Shown here: in pieces, positions 20,898 to 32,180 of the stretch | How the letters are laid out: every line of letters starts with the position of its first letter | Numbering within the stretch: position 1 is the first letter of the stretch | Position numbers and translations under genes: made by a program | Origin: Polytrichum commune | Taxonomy: Eukaryota > Streptophyta > Polytrichopsida > Polytrichales > Polytrichaceae | Assembly (NCBI GenBank): GCA_950295325.1 | Contig: OX485805.1 | Span: 42,184,758-42,248,757, forward strand | Direction: 5' to 3' | Length of the DNA: 64,000 nucleotides | The notes under the pieces: generated by a model | The model's input: the letters and a program-made list of their open reading frames with translations, nothing else | What the model was told of the DNA's origin: nothing | The model's database searches: none

Positions 20898-23638
20898 GAA
20901 AAGAAAAGATAACGCCCGTATTATGCATACCGGCGTGAATGTGAGCCCGTTAACCCTATATTGATCTTGGGAATCTGAGATGCAATATTGGGTGTTATGC
21001 CTCCTGTGGGAGGTGGGCTCTGGTGTAGTGCAAGATAATTTCCACCTTATGGTGGTGGGATAGGGTTTTGTTTGTTGTCAAGTTTCCTTTTATTTAAGAC
21101 CAAATAGGTAAGATATTTAATGGCATTTTGGTGTATGTTTTTCATGAGGGTTTTGATGTGGGATTTGGGGATTTTCAGGTTGGTTAATTGTTCGATGGAG
21201 TTCTCGTGAATAGCACCTCTTACTCCTGCGGTGATAGTAATGAGGGGGTTGGTATTCCATCCGTTAGCTCTTAGTGTGGTAATTAGCGGGTCATATTTGT
21301 TGTGTTTGTGTGTGCGGGCTTGTTCGGGGAATCTATCGTGGCAGTAGGTGAATTCAATGAATTGTACGGTGTGGCTTGGGGAGGGTAGTATTGGAGTTTG
21401 CATTTGGTTGGGAGCTCTAATAATGCACATTATGTCTGGTCTTAATTTGGCTTGACAATGGCATGGTGCTTGCGTGCATATACATTGGAGGAGCCAGTCG
21501 GGAATTGTTTGGTCTTGGGGTTGGTTGGGTAATTTGCCCGCGTTGGTCAAGGTGAAGAACCTGGTGTTGTTATTGGCTTGTAGGGTTTGGGAAATGAGGT
21601 GGGTTGCTTTATTGTGTCTTGCGATTCGTAGGCCTTTTAGGTATGGGTGTTCGCATGTGGCCAGATAATAGGTGTGGCCATGTGTCTCTATCATTGGTGC
21701 GACATAGTGTGCAGTTGGGGTTTTGGTATTTAAGGGGCCAAAATATATTTTTCCTATGGTTACCCATATATTGGGCATATCTAAATTTTAGAGTTTGGGT
21801 AATTTGTGTGTCGGGTATTTTATCATGTTTCCAAAAATGGTTGGAAAGTTTTTGGTTGATTTCTTCATTCGAGAGCCATTTGGCTACGTATGGGAATTTT
21901 TGTTTGGCTAGTGAAGTTTCTCGGTTTTCGTGATCTTTCATTATGAATGTGTGGAGGTTGCGGATGGCTCCATCATGTGTAGTTGTGGGGGAGGTTGCTA
22001 GCCAGTAGGGGGTAGCGTGTGCTATGTGTATGTGTGGCGTGTTTTCCGGTTTGTCTTTGAGTGTCCCTTCGTTGGCTAGGGCATCCGCCATTTCATTGCC
22101 TCTAATTCCCGTGTGTGCGCGTACTTTGTGTATGTGTATCATGTGTGGGGTCCAATATATTTGGTGGACGATGGCTGCGATGAGTAATTTATCGGGGTGG
22201 TGGTGTTGAGATGTTGGGTGTTGGATGTTGGATGTGGTTGTTTATTAGGTAGATGTTGTTAAGGTTGTCTGTGAATATATGTGTGTCTATTTAGGTAGTT
22301 TGTATAGTTTTTATGGCTATAAGTATGGCGTTGAGCTCAGCTCTTAGAATATTGGGATATCCCAGTAATCTTTCGGCTATTTGGGTATTGTTGTTGGGAC
22401 TGTATACCCCTGAGCCCGCGATATTGCCGACTATTTGTCCCTCGGAATTTTTGGAAGGTGGGATGAAGGACCCGTCCGTATATATGCATTGTTGTGGGTG
22501 GTATTTGAGGGGGTGTATGTGGTTGTATGCGGGGGGTAGGGGTAGTGTTATGTTGTTGTTGGTGGGGATGGTGTGGTTTATGGGAGCGGTTTTCCATGTT
22601 TTGGAAAATTTAATGTGATAATTGTTGGGAGTGGGTTGAATGGGATGGATGTCTATGTGGGTGTTGGTAATTCTTTTTAGGACTCTATTTAGATTGTTTG
22701 GGAATTGTTGGTGAAGTGTTGGGGTTAGCTGGTTGTGTATGTATATGATGGATGTGAGTGATGGTTCCGTATATTGGTAATATTGTGGCCATTTTGGCGT
22801 GGGTTTATATTGTATGGTATGAGGTGGTATGGTAGAGATGACATGGATATCTACTCCTTTGGTGAGGGTTAATTTTTGTGGTGTCCAATCTTGGTGGTTA
22901 ATTATGAGGATTGTGCTTGTCTGTGTATCTTCTTTGGCGGCCATTCGAGCCCAATGAATGGCTTGTAAGGTTGTACTATAGTCTGTTGGGAATGCTAGGC
23001 CCCTACCACTCCATTTGGACGATTGTGCATGTCCTAGGGATCCGAATATCATGTCTCGGGTGTGTGGGGAGTGGTATTGTGTGAGTTGTGTGGGACACGT
23101 AAGTGGGGAGGAATAGTATGAGTGTGTGATTTTGAAGGAGTCTATAAGTAATTTGGTGATTTCCGGGTGTATTGTATGATGTTGATTGTTGGGTAGTATG
23201 TGTTTAGGTTTTTTCTTGGGGAGTATGGTAATGTATATTTGTATGAGCCATAATATTTCTGTTTCGAAGTTTTGTACTGGGGGATGTAGGGAGTTGGTTA
23301 GGCGGATTAGGTTGTTTTGAGAGAAGCGTGCCCATAGCCATTCTAGTCTCTCCATGGTAATGGTAGCGAGGAATTGTCCATTTTGGTCATATATGTGGGA
23401 TTCCACGGCGCTTGTTTGTATGGTAGGTTTATTGGTAATGATATCTTTGTCCGGGTTACATTCTTGTGTGGATGTTTTGAGGTTGGTGATCCTAAGCGGG
23501 GGGTGTATGTGTTTTTTATCCTTTGTTTGGGTGTAGTTGAGGTAGTTGTCATATGTTTGGGTGGCTTTTTGTATATGGGTGGTGGTGTGGTATCTTGTTA
23601 TTAGTAGGAGGTTGTGTTCTAAAATGATGTTGTCCGGG
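20898..23638 (-). mobile_element. Outer LINE, 3' part (RNase H to 3' end)
   Basis: The minus strand encodes the C-terminal half of a LINE polyprotein. Pieces are 23,638-22,291 (linker and start of RNase H, with YTDGSFIPP and RAELNA), 22,142-21,609 (end of RNase H with KVRAHTGIRGNEMADALA, then the first CTLC of a zinc knuckle) and 21,778-21,047 (RPDIMC, EFTYC and KHNKYDPLI of a PD-(D/E)XK-like domain). A nonsense codon interrupts RNase H and a frameshift lies in the knuckle. The 3' tail is CT-rich. The 10-bp TSD TCCTGAAATT is at 20,888-20,897 and 39,201-39,210. The 5' continuation is at 38,212-39,200. Confidence 0.85.
21047..21778 (-). pseudogene. PD-(D/E)XK-like endonuclease domain of outer LINE
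   Basis: This 243-codon frame aligns along its length with the C-terminal domain of the inner LINE (36,993-37,724). Conserved are CxC-n-CHC, RPDI-C, QFIEFTYC, a K-NKY-PLI step, GW-n-PLI and TAG-R. The spaced Asp, Glu-x-Thr and Lys suit a restriction-like endonuclease fold as in R2-type LINEs (remote similarity judged by eye). It was once the C-terminus of ORF2 and is now cut off by an upstream frameshift. Confidence 0.55.
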
Positions 23639-25731
23639 ACCATAACCCTAAGTGGTTGGAGGAACTGGAATCACGATGTACCAAAGTTGAAGAGCTCCGT
23701 CTCTCTGGAGAGGTGTGTGATTAAGGAGTAAGCCGCTGCATCCTGATGTGTGAGCTGCTAGAAGTTGGGCTAGCAGTTAACCCCACACACATCAGTGTAG
23801 CAGTTAGGTTAAGTGTGTTTTGTTGAGGTGCAGAAACGTGTTGGAAGGGGTACATGTGAAGGTTTTAGATCAGATCTAGTGATACAAGCAAATGTGTATG
23901 ATTGTTCAGATCTCAAGGTTAGGGTATTTTGATGTGTTGGGGCCCTTGTTGGTTGCATTGAGTTTGAAACTTCATTTACTATGCTTGTAGATAGCTAGAT
24001 CTGCATTGATACATCACATTAGAGGGAAACAGAGCACCAAGGATACAAACACATTTGTACTCATGGTCATATGCTAATCCAGAAAAACATTTCAAAAAAT
24101 AGATAGTACAACACACAGAAGGTGCCATAGGCTCCTTCTTTCTCTTACACTCATTATAGTCACATTCTATCTACCCTCTCTACCTAGCATAGATCTTGCA
24201 CAGCAGTGGCAGCAACTAGGGAGATCCACAACCCTTCAGCAACAGAATGTGGAGGAGATCCACATCAACTTCGAACAGCAGCTAGGGAGATCCAAAGGTC
24301 TTCAGCGGCAGGATCGGGAGGACACCGACTTCGAACAGCAACTAGGGAGAGCCACAGCCCTACATCGACAAAATGCGGAGGAGATCGACACCGACTTCGA
24401 ACGGCAGGTAAGCGTCACCGAAAAGACCAAGCGGGAAGGAAGATCAGTATTCGAAGAACACCTACACCGAAAAAACGAGACCACCGAGAGAAGCGAGGAG
24501 ACCTACACCGAAGAGAGTCACACTGAAGGAAGATCGGAGATCTGCGGCGAAAGGATCAAGCAAGAAGAAAGTCCAGCAAACTACATCAAAAACCACCTAC
24601 ACCAAAACCGTGACACCACCGAGGGAAGCTCGAAGATCCACACCGAAGGGATCCACACTGCAGGCTGCCGGCGCGAAGAACGAAGGAGCCAATATCGAGG
24701 GGAAAAGTACGAGAAACCTGCTACGAGGGCGAGGAAACAACGAAAAGAAAGCAGGAGCCTACGTGAGGGGGAGAAGCCTGTCTAGAGCAAGAGGAAAACC
24801 CAGGAGCCTGCAAACACCGTGATCAAAACGCCGAAAACAAACCAAAGAAAGGAGATCCAGCAGAGGAAGCAAAGACCGACACCAGGAGAGCCAGCACCGA
24901 GGAAGAACTTGTGTGAGGGAAGAGGAGAACCAGCACCGAGGAAGAACCTGCGCGAGGGAAGTAGGAGCCGGTGCAAGGAGAGGAAACGACTGCGAAAAAG
25001 AACGAACCTGCGATTGGGAGGGAGGAGCCTGCGCAAGAGAAGGCCGAAGCCTGAAGCCGCCGAAAAGCCTGTATTGAGCAAGAAGAAGACCCAGGAGCCT
25101 ACAACCGCCGTGACCAAAACGCCGAAAACAAACCAAAAAGAAGAAAGGAGGAGATCCAGCAAAGGCCGAAACCAAGAGAGCCAGCACCGAAGAGAGCCAG
25201 CACCGAAGAGAGCCAGCACCACCGAGGAAGAACCAGCACGAGGAAAGCAGGAGTCGGTGCAAGGAGAGGAAGCGACTGCGAGAAAGGAAGAGCCTGCGAG
25301 TGGGAGGGAGGTGCCAGCGCAAGAGTAGCCTGAAGCCTGAAGCCGACGAGAAGCCTGTCTTGAGCAAGAAGAAGACCAAGGTGCCTACAACCACCGTGAC
25401 CAAACCTGTCTTGAGCAAGAAGAAGACCCAGGAGCCTACAACCGCCGTGACCAAAACGCCGAAAACAAACCAAAAAGAAGAAAGGAGGAAACCCAGCAAA
25501 GGCCGAAACCAGGAGAGCCAGCACCGAGGAGAGCCAACACCGAGGAAGAACCAGCACGAGGAAAGCAGGAGCCGGTGCGAGGAGAGGAAGCGACTGCGAG
25601 AAAGGAAGAGCCTGAGAGTGGGAGGGAGGAGCCTGCGCAAGAGAAGGCTGAAGCCTATAGCCGCCGAGGCCTCTGGACGGGAAAGCAGCCGAGAGAGAGC
25701 TGCGAGACCGAAACGGGTAACCGGTAGCAAC
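23639..25731 (+). repeat. LINE 5' UTR with two sets of tandem repeats
   Basis: About 24,205-24,410 holds three ~65-bp units (GGGAGATCCACA, then CGACTTCGAACAGCA). About 24,782-25,675 holds three units of ~290-300 bp, each starting near TTGAGCAAGAAGAAGACC. They pass through GCCGAAAACAAACCAAA, GAGAGCCAGCACCGA and GTGGGAGGGAGG to AAGCCTGAAGCCGCCGA. The last unit has a small internal duplication. The region is purine-rich on the sense strand. Tandem 5' monomers with promoter activity are known in some animal L1 elements; the same role here is inference. Open frames exist in it, but they follow the repeat composition. Confidence 0.65.
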
Positions 25732-27513
25732 ATGGCCGAGGGTAGAAAAGTAGGCACAGAAAAAATGACATCCCAGAAAACCTCCCAACGCAAAAGTAAC
25801 GGAGCAGATGGTGGAAGCCTAGCTCCAATTACTCTTGCAAAATTTTTTGGGGAGGATGAGGACATTATGGAGATAGACTCTCCAGCTCAAAGTCTCAAAA
25901 GACTTTTGGAAGAAAAAGCAAAAAATCAAAGCAAAGGGGCAGCTCAAGGGAAGCGTACTAGAGAACCCATCAAGATGGAATCCGTTCTCACACACCCAAT
26001 GAAATTTAGATTTTGGTTAGGCTTTGAGGTTATGGAAAAATTAGCTAAGGAGCAAGGAGTCGAGGAGCTTTTCAATGATGAATCCATTGCCGACCGCATC
26101 ACAAGAGGCATCCCCCGCAAAGAGGCCGAAGAATTGGAGTGTGTAAGTATCTCTTACCCAAGAGTCCCTCAAACCCTATACCCAAGTGAGAGGAGTGATG
26201 GCATAAATGGGCAACATCTTAACCTAACCCAACTACCACAAGAAATAGAAATTGACCCAATTTCTAAGCTTTTCAAGGATTTTCACATTGCTATCCACTT
26301 TCAACTTCCCAACCACCCTCTTATGCACAATCATATCAAAGAGCTAGTACAAGAGAGGCTAGATGACATGAAGATCGCACTAGGAACCAACCTTATAGAA
26401 CCCATATCCGTTCTATGCATGAGTGTGAAAAGGGGAGGAATGAAAGGAGTGTGGGCCGGGATCATTAAACTCCATCTCCTTAACCCTCACATTGACGGGA
26501 TTGCCTTACTAACCGGGCTAAGGGCCTTTATCCTTCACCTTGAGCCACACTCAAGTGTTGGAAGCCTAGGCAAGGTTTGTAAGTCCTACCATACAATTGC
26601 TAGGAGTAACAACCTATCAATCAAAATTTCCAATGACACACTTGTGGGCATAACCGCTCATGACCTCTTTCTAGACATTCTAGAAAATAGCTTTAAGAGA
26701 GGGCACAAATTTGAAATAGTAGAAGTTCAAAAGGGTACCCCCAATAACCATGCGTATATTGTGACCCCCACCCCTCTCCAAGCCAAAAAAATTCAAACTT
26801 TACAAGTCTCTACCCATCACCAAATTCTAGAGGGGCAAGTTACCAAAGGCCCCTCCCTCACCCAAGAGCAAAAGGCTAAAAAAGAGGCCCTCATCCTCAC
26901 CTTTTACAACCTCCCTATTCTAATGAACATCGAGGATACCTCCCTAGAGATTTGTAAAATCCTAGGGACCAAAAATGTTGTGTCAATATGGTTTCACAAG
27001 CAAGATGGGCTAAGGCATAACGGGAGTGCAAACGTAGAGTGTCTCAACCCCTATGTCTATAGGAAATTCTTAGGCAAAGAGGCAAAAATCGGGGCCTACC
27101 ACGTGGAAATTACCCCGCACCGAAGGAGCCTAGAAGGAAGTGAAAAACCATCCAAGGAGTTACTAGTCAAATTCGGCTTCGAAGACACTAATACGTGTTT
27201 GGTAAATACGGTCGAAGCCATCCAAAACCAAACACAAGGAGAGGTAAAAGTGACAAATGAGGATGTTCTTACCGTGATGAAAGAGGCCATAGAGGAAGGT
27301 AATAAAAAGCTCAAACTTGAACTCCACAAGGATATGAAGGAGTTAAAAAATGACATTGTAAAAGAAGCTCATTTATATGCGGATGAAATAAATGAAAAAC
27401 TCAAAAAACAAATGATGGAAATTCAAAGTACCCTATCCTTGGCATTAACGGGGATGCAACAAATCACGGGAGTGGTTAAACCAATGCTCAAAGACCAACC
27501 AAATGTGGAGTGA
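25732..27513 (+). CDS. LINE ORF1 protein, 593 residues
   Basis: The frame runs open to 27,513. The start is the ATG at 25,732 (MAEGRKVG), where protein-like composition begins after the purine-rich repeats. Upstream in-frame sequence is repeat-derived. The N-terminus is basic with an acidic patch (FGEDEDIMEIDSP). A central segment (KKEALILTFYNLPILM to RKFLGKEAKIGAYHVEI) has the alternation of an RRM-like fold, with NLP in the first strand and GSANVEC in the RNP1 position. The last ~90 residues are Lys/Glu/Leu-rich and likely coiled-coil. LINE ORF1 proteins are RNA-binding chaperones that coat the element RNA. There are no stops or frameshifts, unlike ORF2. There is no CCHC knuckle. Confidence 0.7.
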   Translation: MAEGRKVGTEKMTSQKTSQRKSNGADGGSLAPITLAKFFGEDEDIMEIDSPAQSLKRLLEEKAKNQSKGAAQGKRTREPIKMESVLTHPMKFRFWLGFEVMEKLAKEQGVEELFNDESIADRITRGIPRKEAEELECVSISYPRVPQTLYPSERSDGINGQHLNLTQLPQEIEIDPISKLFKDFHIAIHFQLPNHPLMHNHIKELVQERLDDMKIALGTNLIEPISVLCMSVKRGGMKGVWAGIIKLHLLNPHIDGIALLTGLRAFILHLEPHSSVGSLGKVCKSYHTIARSNNLSIKISNDTLVGITAHDLFLDILENSFKRGHKFEIVEVQKGTPNNHAYIVTPTPLQAKKIQTLQVSTHHQILEGQVTKGPSLTQEQKAKKEALILTFYNLPILMNIEDTSLEICKILGTKNVVSIWFHKQDGLRHNGSANVECLNPYVYRKFLGKEAKIGAYHVEITPHRRSLEGSEKPSKELLVKFGFEDTNTCLVNTVEAIQNQTQGEVKVTNEDVLTVMKEAIEEGNKKLKLELHKDMKELKNDIVKEAHLYADEINEKLKKQMMEIQSTLSLALTGMQQITGVVKPMLKDQPNVE

Positions 27514-27907
27514 CCACAAACCGCCAAGAAACCCAAAAGTATTTACCTAAATACTATCATATACGTATATACATATATATATACGTGCAATATATACATA
27601 TACAATATACAATATATACATATACAATACATACATATTAAATATATATATATAGTATATACATACTAAAATAAATACAATATACCGTACAAAAGGTACC
27701 ATACAATACCACAAACCCCATTTGGTATACAAATACAATACCCACCCCCTATATCCGAATACATACATAATACAATACACCTACCCTATACTCAAACCAA
27801 AATACAATACCAAAAAACCCAAAAAATACCATCGTATTACACACAAAGGCTACCACCGTATAACACCCAACTACCACCCACATTACAAAAAATACCCAAA
27901 AAATAAA
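27514..27907 (+). repeat. AT microsatellite spacer between LINE ORF1 and ORF2
   Basis: Runs of ATATAC and ATACAATAT words occupy about 27,545-27,660. The remainder is AC-rich and open in the ORF2 frame but without an ATG, so ORF2 is taken to begin at 27,908. Confidence 0.6.
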
Positions 27908-29755
27908 ATGGCCTCGGCCTACCGGCCTCGCCATCAAACTAAATGCAAATACAACTCAACAACAAACAACTATATTAAAATACACTTCATGCCTAAACAA
28001 CTAAAACACATTATACCCACCCTACCCACCACTACCCCTACAACAAAATCTACACCTAACAAATACCAAAAACCAAACAAGAAAAAACCAAAAAAACTCT
28101 CATACAAAACAACCCGGCCACACTTACAATATAGGTACCCCCCAAAAAACAAACTTCATCATACATACAAACCGCATCTAAACTATAAGTTACATCCCAA
28201 ACAAAGATCATACTCAAAACTAAATCTCCCCCGTACATCTAAACAATTAAATATCATAATACACACTCCGAATTCCGTAAAATACTCAAAACCCATACAA
28301 CACTCAAGGCACCTCCTTTACCCTAAACACGGATCCCATCCAAAACACATAAACTACTTAAAATACATATCTCGTCCAATACATAACCCACCATATAAAC
28401 TAGGAGCCTACCCTAACCTAAAGGCACGCCAACAAAATAAACTACATCCTAAACATAAACCCCACCTAAAACCCATACTCTACCCCCAATCAAAACCCAA
28501 CACCTACTCAAAATACAAACAACTTCCAACAAACAATGTGGCCTCGGCCTACCGGCCTCGCCACAAAAAGAACCGGAAAACTCACCTCACCAATTGGATA
28601 CCCACCCTAATGACAAACCAAGTACCTAAACAATATACGAACTTATACACCTTACTCAAACAACATAAAAACATAACACCCATCCTACACCACTCCCCTT
28701 CCACAACAAAACTAACACCCCTCAAAAACCTAAATCCAAACAAAACAAAACCGAAAACAATTAACATATATAGATATTCACCTAATATTGCAAGCACCTC
28801 AAGGATAGAATTTACAAAAATACCAAATTACATCATTAACTACCCAAAACACAACCCCATAACACAACACACTACGCATCCAAATTTTACCGATCACCCA
28901 AAAGTAAAAATACAATGGCCCCTCTCACAACACAAATACTTCCAAAGTAAAAAACTTTATACTAAAGTCAAAACACACCCAAGGCATAGATTACAACATC
29001 AACACAAAACTCAACCAAAACCTAAAACAAGCCCTTTAACCAATCAATTAAAAAATATAACACTCCCCCCACCACAACATACTCACACAACACAAGAACC
29101 ACCCCGGTCCCACTTAAAACACTTCCCCCACCCAAGATATAGCTCACAATTAAAACACGATCTCCATCCATGGAATAAGTTACACCCAAACTATAAAGGC
29201 CATCTACAACATAAACTTCACCCAAAAATCAAATTATACCCAAACCACAAACACCTTCAACCTCACTCAAAATACATATCTCATCTAAAACATAGACTCC
29301 CTCCAAGACACAATTCTCATCCAAAAAATAAACTCCATCCGAAAAACAAAGTAACCTCAACCTACCAACCCCGCCTCTCAACAAACATCAAAACACACCT
29401 AAAAAACAAATGCTCCAAAAATAAACCCTACCCTAACTTCGAACATCATAACAAAACCAAACAACTATTAAGCCCCCATATAAATTACCAACCCCACTCA
29501 AAAAACACAATGGCCTCGGCCTACCGGCCTCACCACACATATAATAACAAATACCACTTCATAAACAATTGGAAACCTAAATCAATAACAAGCCAAAAAT
29601 CTACAAATAATACAAAACCACACTTCTCACCCATACAAATAGAAAAAACCATACCCGCTATACCTAACCTCTTTACCACAACCAAATTTACAATCACAAT
29701 ATATCTAAAAACAAACATGAAAAACCCCAAAATAATTCACTTTCATGGATACTAC

Positions 29756-29812
29756 TTCATTAACAAACTAGAATTACTAAAATGCGGAGACATAGAATCC
29801 AACCCCGGACCA
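29756..29812 (+). other. 2A-like ribosome-skipping peptide in LINE ORF2
   Basis: In frame with the long ORF2 the sequence encodes LELLKCGDIESNPGP. This fits the 2A consensus D(V/I)ExNPGP exactly, with the usual leucine-rich helix and a glycine before the core. Skipping would occur between the Gly at 29,807-29,809 and the Pro at 29,810-29,812. The extension would be released from the catalytic part, which would begin with Pro-Met. 2A-like peptides are known in some non-LTR retrotransposons (trypanosome L1Tc and several animal clades). Activity here is inferred from the motif. Confidence 0.85.
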
Positions 29813-30460
29813 ATGCCTAACATCCTACATACACATCCTGCCACACACAAAAAGAGAGCCAAGATATACTTCATCCCAAATACTATAAAACTACAACTTG
29901 AATACCAACACATAGCAAATACATTTGCTCCCATACTAAAAAATACACACCACCTACACCATCAAGCAATTATTACCCACCCACACCTACACCAATACAT
30001 CCAAACACAAAGGCAATCACCACTAACCCATATACTATATGCCATAGTTATTACCATCCACCCCTCAATAGACACATGCAATAACATACTAGCCCGCCCC
30101 CAAAATTACCACTTTAACAACATATGGACCAACACATTAATTATTAGACTAACTAACCTCACCAACCCCCCCGAAAGGCACATATTGACACCCCACCCCT
30201 ACACAACATTTGTAGAAAATAATCAAGATATAATACTTCCAAAAAACTCAATACACACCAAAATATATGATTTTATCCACAACCAAGCTACCACACCCAC
30301 ATCAATCATCCTCAAGAAAGAATTCCCCTACCTTCCAAACCAGTTAATAACCGAAACACTTAGATGTCTAGAAAATATAAACGAATACTCACACCCACCC
30401 CCACTCCCGGCCGCTCCCACTCCAATCACACGAATAAACTCTATCACCGAGCATGAAACA

Positions 30461-31245
30461 AGCATAATAACTTGGAATGCGTCATCGCTCAACACATCAC
30501 TACTAAACTTACAAGACTTAATCAACAACTCTCTAAATAACACAGCAATCATTCATATCCAAGAAACCAAACTCACTGCAAACAAATCTACTAAATATAT
30601 ACAAAACTTATTTCCGGAATTCAAACTCATTTCCGGAATTCAAACTCATTTTCAACAACACACACGCACTCACAAGGTGCATCCAACAAAGAATGCCCTA
30701 TACCCCCGGAAGAGGTGGCCTACTCACACTTATCCATCACAAATATGCATTCCCGGGAAATGTCACCAAAATTCCCACATCAGCAAACATCTCTCCGTAC
30801 CTACAAGTAATAAAAATAAATAACCATCCACTAACACCTTGGCTAATTATACACATGTATATGTCTACGCACCTAGAAGATACATATCTTATCCCACACC
30901 TCAAGAATGAAATCACTAAACAAATTACTACACACCCCAATCACATATACGCACTGTGTGGCGACTTCAACAGAGATATTGCACTTAGGGGCAGACAAAA
31001 TAACAACACTACTACCCCCCCACAAGAAGAGGACCTCCAATGGAAAAATTTTACCACATCTCTCGACTTAGAATATATCACTACCAACACTAGTATTTTC
31101 AGACAAGGTGGCTACAACTACACATCAACAAGTCTAATAGATGGTTTCTACATTCACTCCCCTGACAACAGCAAATTTACCTCCACTACAAACACAAACA
31201 TGAATCTAAATTCAGATCACTACCCAGTCACATTACACATCCCAC
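30461..31245 (+). pseudogene. APE-type endonuclease domain of inner LINE ORF2
   Basis: The endonuclease/exonuclease/phosphatase signatures are TWNASSL and IQETKL before the frameshift at 30,611-30,648, then GRGGLLTLIH, CGDFNRD and a final SDHYPVTL at about 31,212. Asn, Glu, the GDFN Asp/Asn pair and the SDH His cover the catalytic set. In APE-type LINEs this domain nicks the target DNA to prime reverse transcription. Domain order and residues are normal apart from the frame break, so the enzyme was probably active before the duplication. Confidence 0.85.
30611..30648 (+). other. 19-bp tandem duplication that breaks ORF2
   Basis: The 19-bp word starting TTTCCGGAATTC occurs twice head to tail (30,611-30,629 and 30,630-30,648). 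One extra copy adds 19 bp and shifts the frame by one base inside the endonuclease. The downstream frame is open from 30,693 at the latest. Confidence 0.85.
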
Positions 31246-32180
31246 ACAACACACTTATTGCCAGACCTCCGCCCTCTACAAACACCTCACCAACTAGGAT
31301 ACTGAATCCGATACCACCAGAAAACCTAGAGAAATTTAACATAACATTCTTCGAAGAAAACTCCATCCAACTTAAAGAACTTACCACACTACTAGAAGAC
31401 CACCAACACTTAACACCTGATCAATGGCAAAATGCATGCACATCATTGGATTACATTATAAACAAAATCTCAGAAACAATTGAAAAAACCTGTAGAGCTG
31501 ACCCTCTACCCAACCTCACAAACAGAACATCACAACAAGGCGGTTTTTTACCACGCAAACTAGCTAGAGAATGGAAAAGACACCTCAACACATATCACCT
31601 CATCAAGAAAACCATTTACATTGTACAAAATGACCCAAACTGGCAAGTACACCCCATCCTAAACGATATACGAAACCACCAACACGTCAACATCTCACAC
31701 CCACCTACTATAACAGCATCTCCTGTCGAATGGATTAACACCATAGCAACTATCGCAAAAACGGCAAATAAAGAAGCCAGGAAAATCACCATAAAATACA
31801 CCAGAGATTGCATTCTAAAAGCCGTATCAAAATACCGTCAAATGTATGAAAAAAATCCCAAGAAAATGAATCGGAAAGTCTTCAAGAATACTAAAACTTC
31901 ACCTCTTGACTCCATCATTGATAGACAAAACAACATATTAACCAACCCTGAAGACATTGCTTCAGAGATTTACGCACAACAATCCATCAGCAACCGCCCA
32001 ACAGTCCCCACATGCCACCATCAAAATATACATCCAATTCACTGTACATGTGGAGTAAGGCAATACCCTTGGCACGACTTAGATGGATACACAATAGACA
32101 GACGAGGAGAACCCCAAATTCCCTTGCACACATACTTTGATCAAGAAACATACGACTTCTGTCTTAAAAACCTAAGTAAC

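Larger units (their letters stand above)
27908..30670 (+). pseudogene. LINE ORF2, AC-rich N-terminal extension through start of endonuclease
   Basis: The frame is open for over 900 codons from the ATG at 27,908 to 30,823, although the DNA is very A-rich and chance TAA stops would be frequent. That indicates past coding selection. About 600 residues are Lys/His/Pro/Tyr/Asn-rich with recurring LHPK words. A GC-richer 24-bp motif encoding (M/V)ASAYRPRH recurs at 27,908, 28,538 and 29,510, with a decayed copy near 29,347. A perfect 2A motif ends at 29,812. After it comes a 200-residue unrecognised linker, then the endonuclease begins (TWNASSL, IQETKL). A 19-bp tandem duplication at 30,611-30,648 shifts the frame. 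Confidence 0.75.

Noticed and set aside
24759-25865. Minus-strand 368-codon frame, Leu/Ser/Phe-rich
   Set aside because: It is the complement of the purine-rich LINE 5' tandem repeats. Its repeats mirror the DNA monomers and no domain is present.
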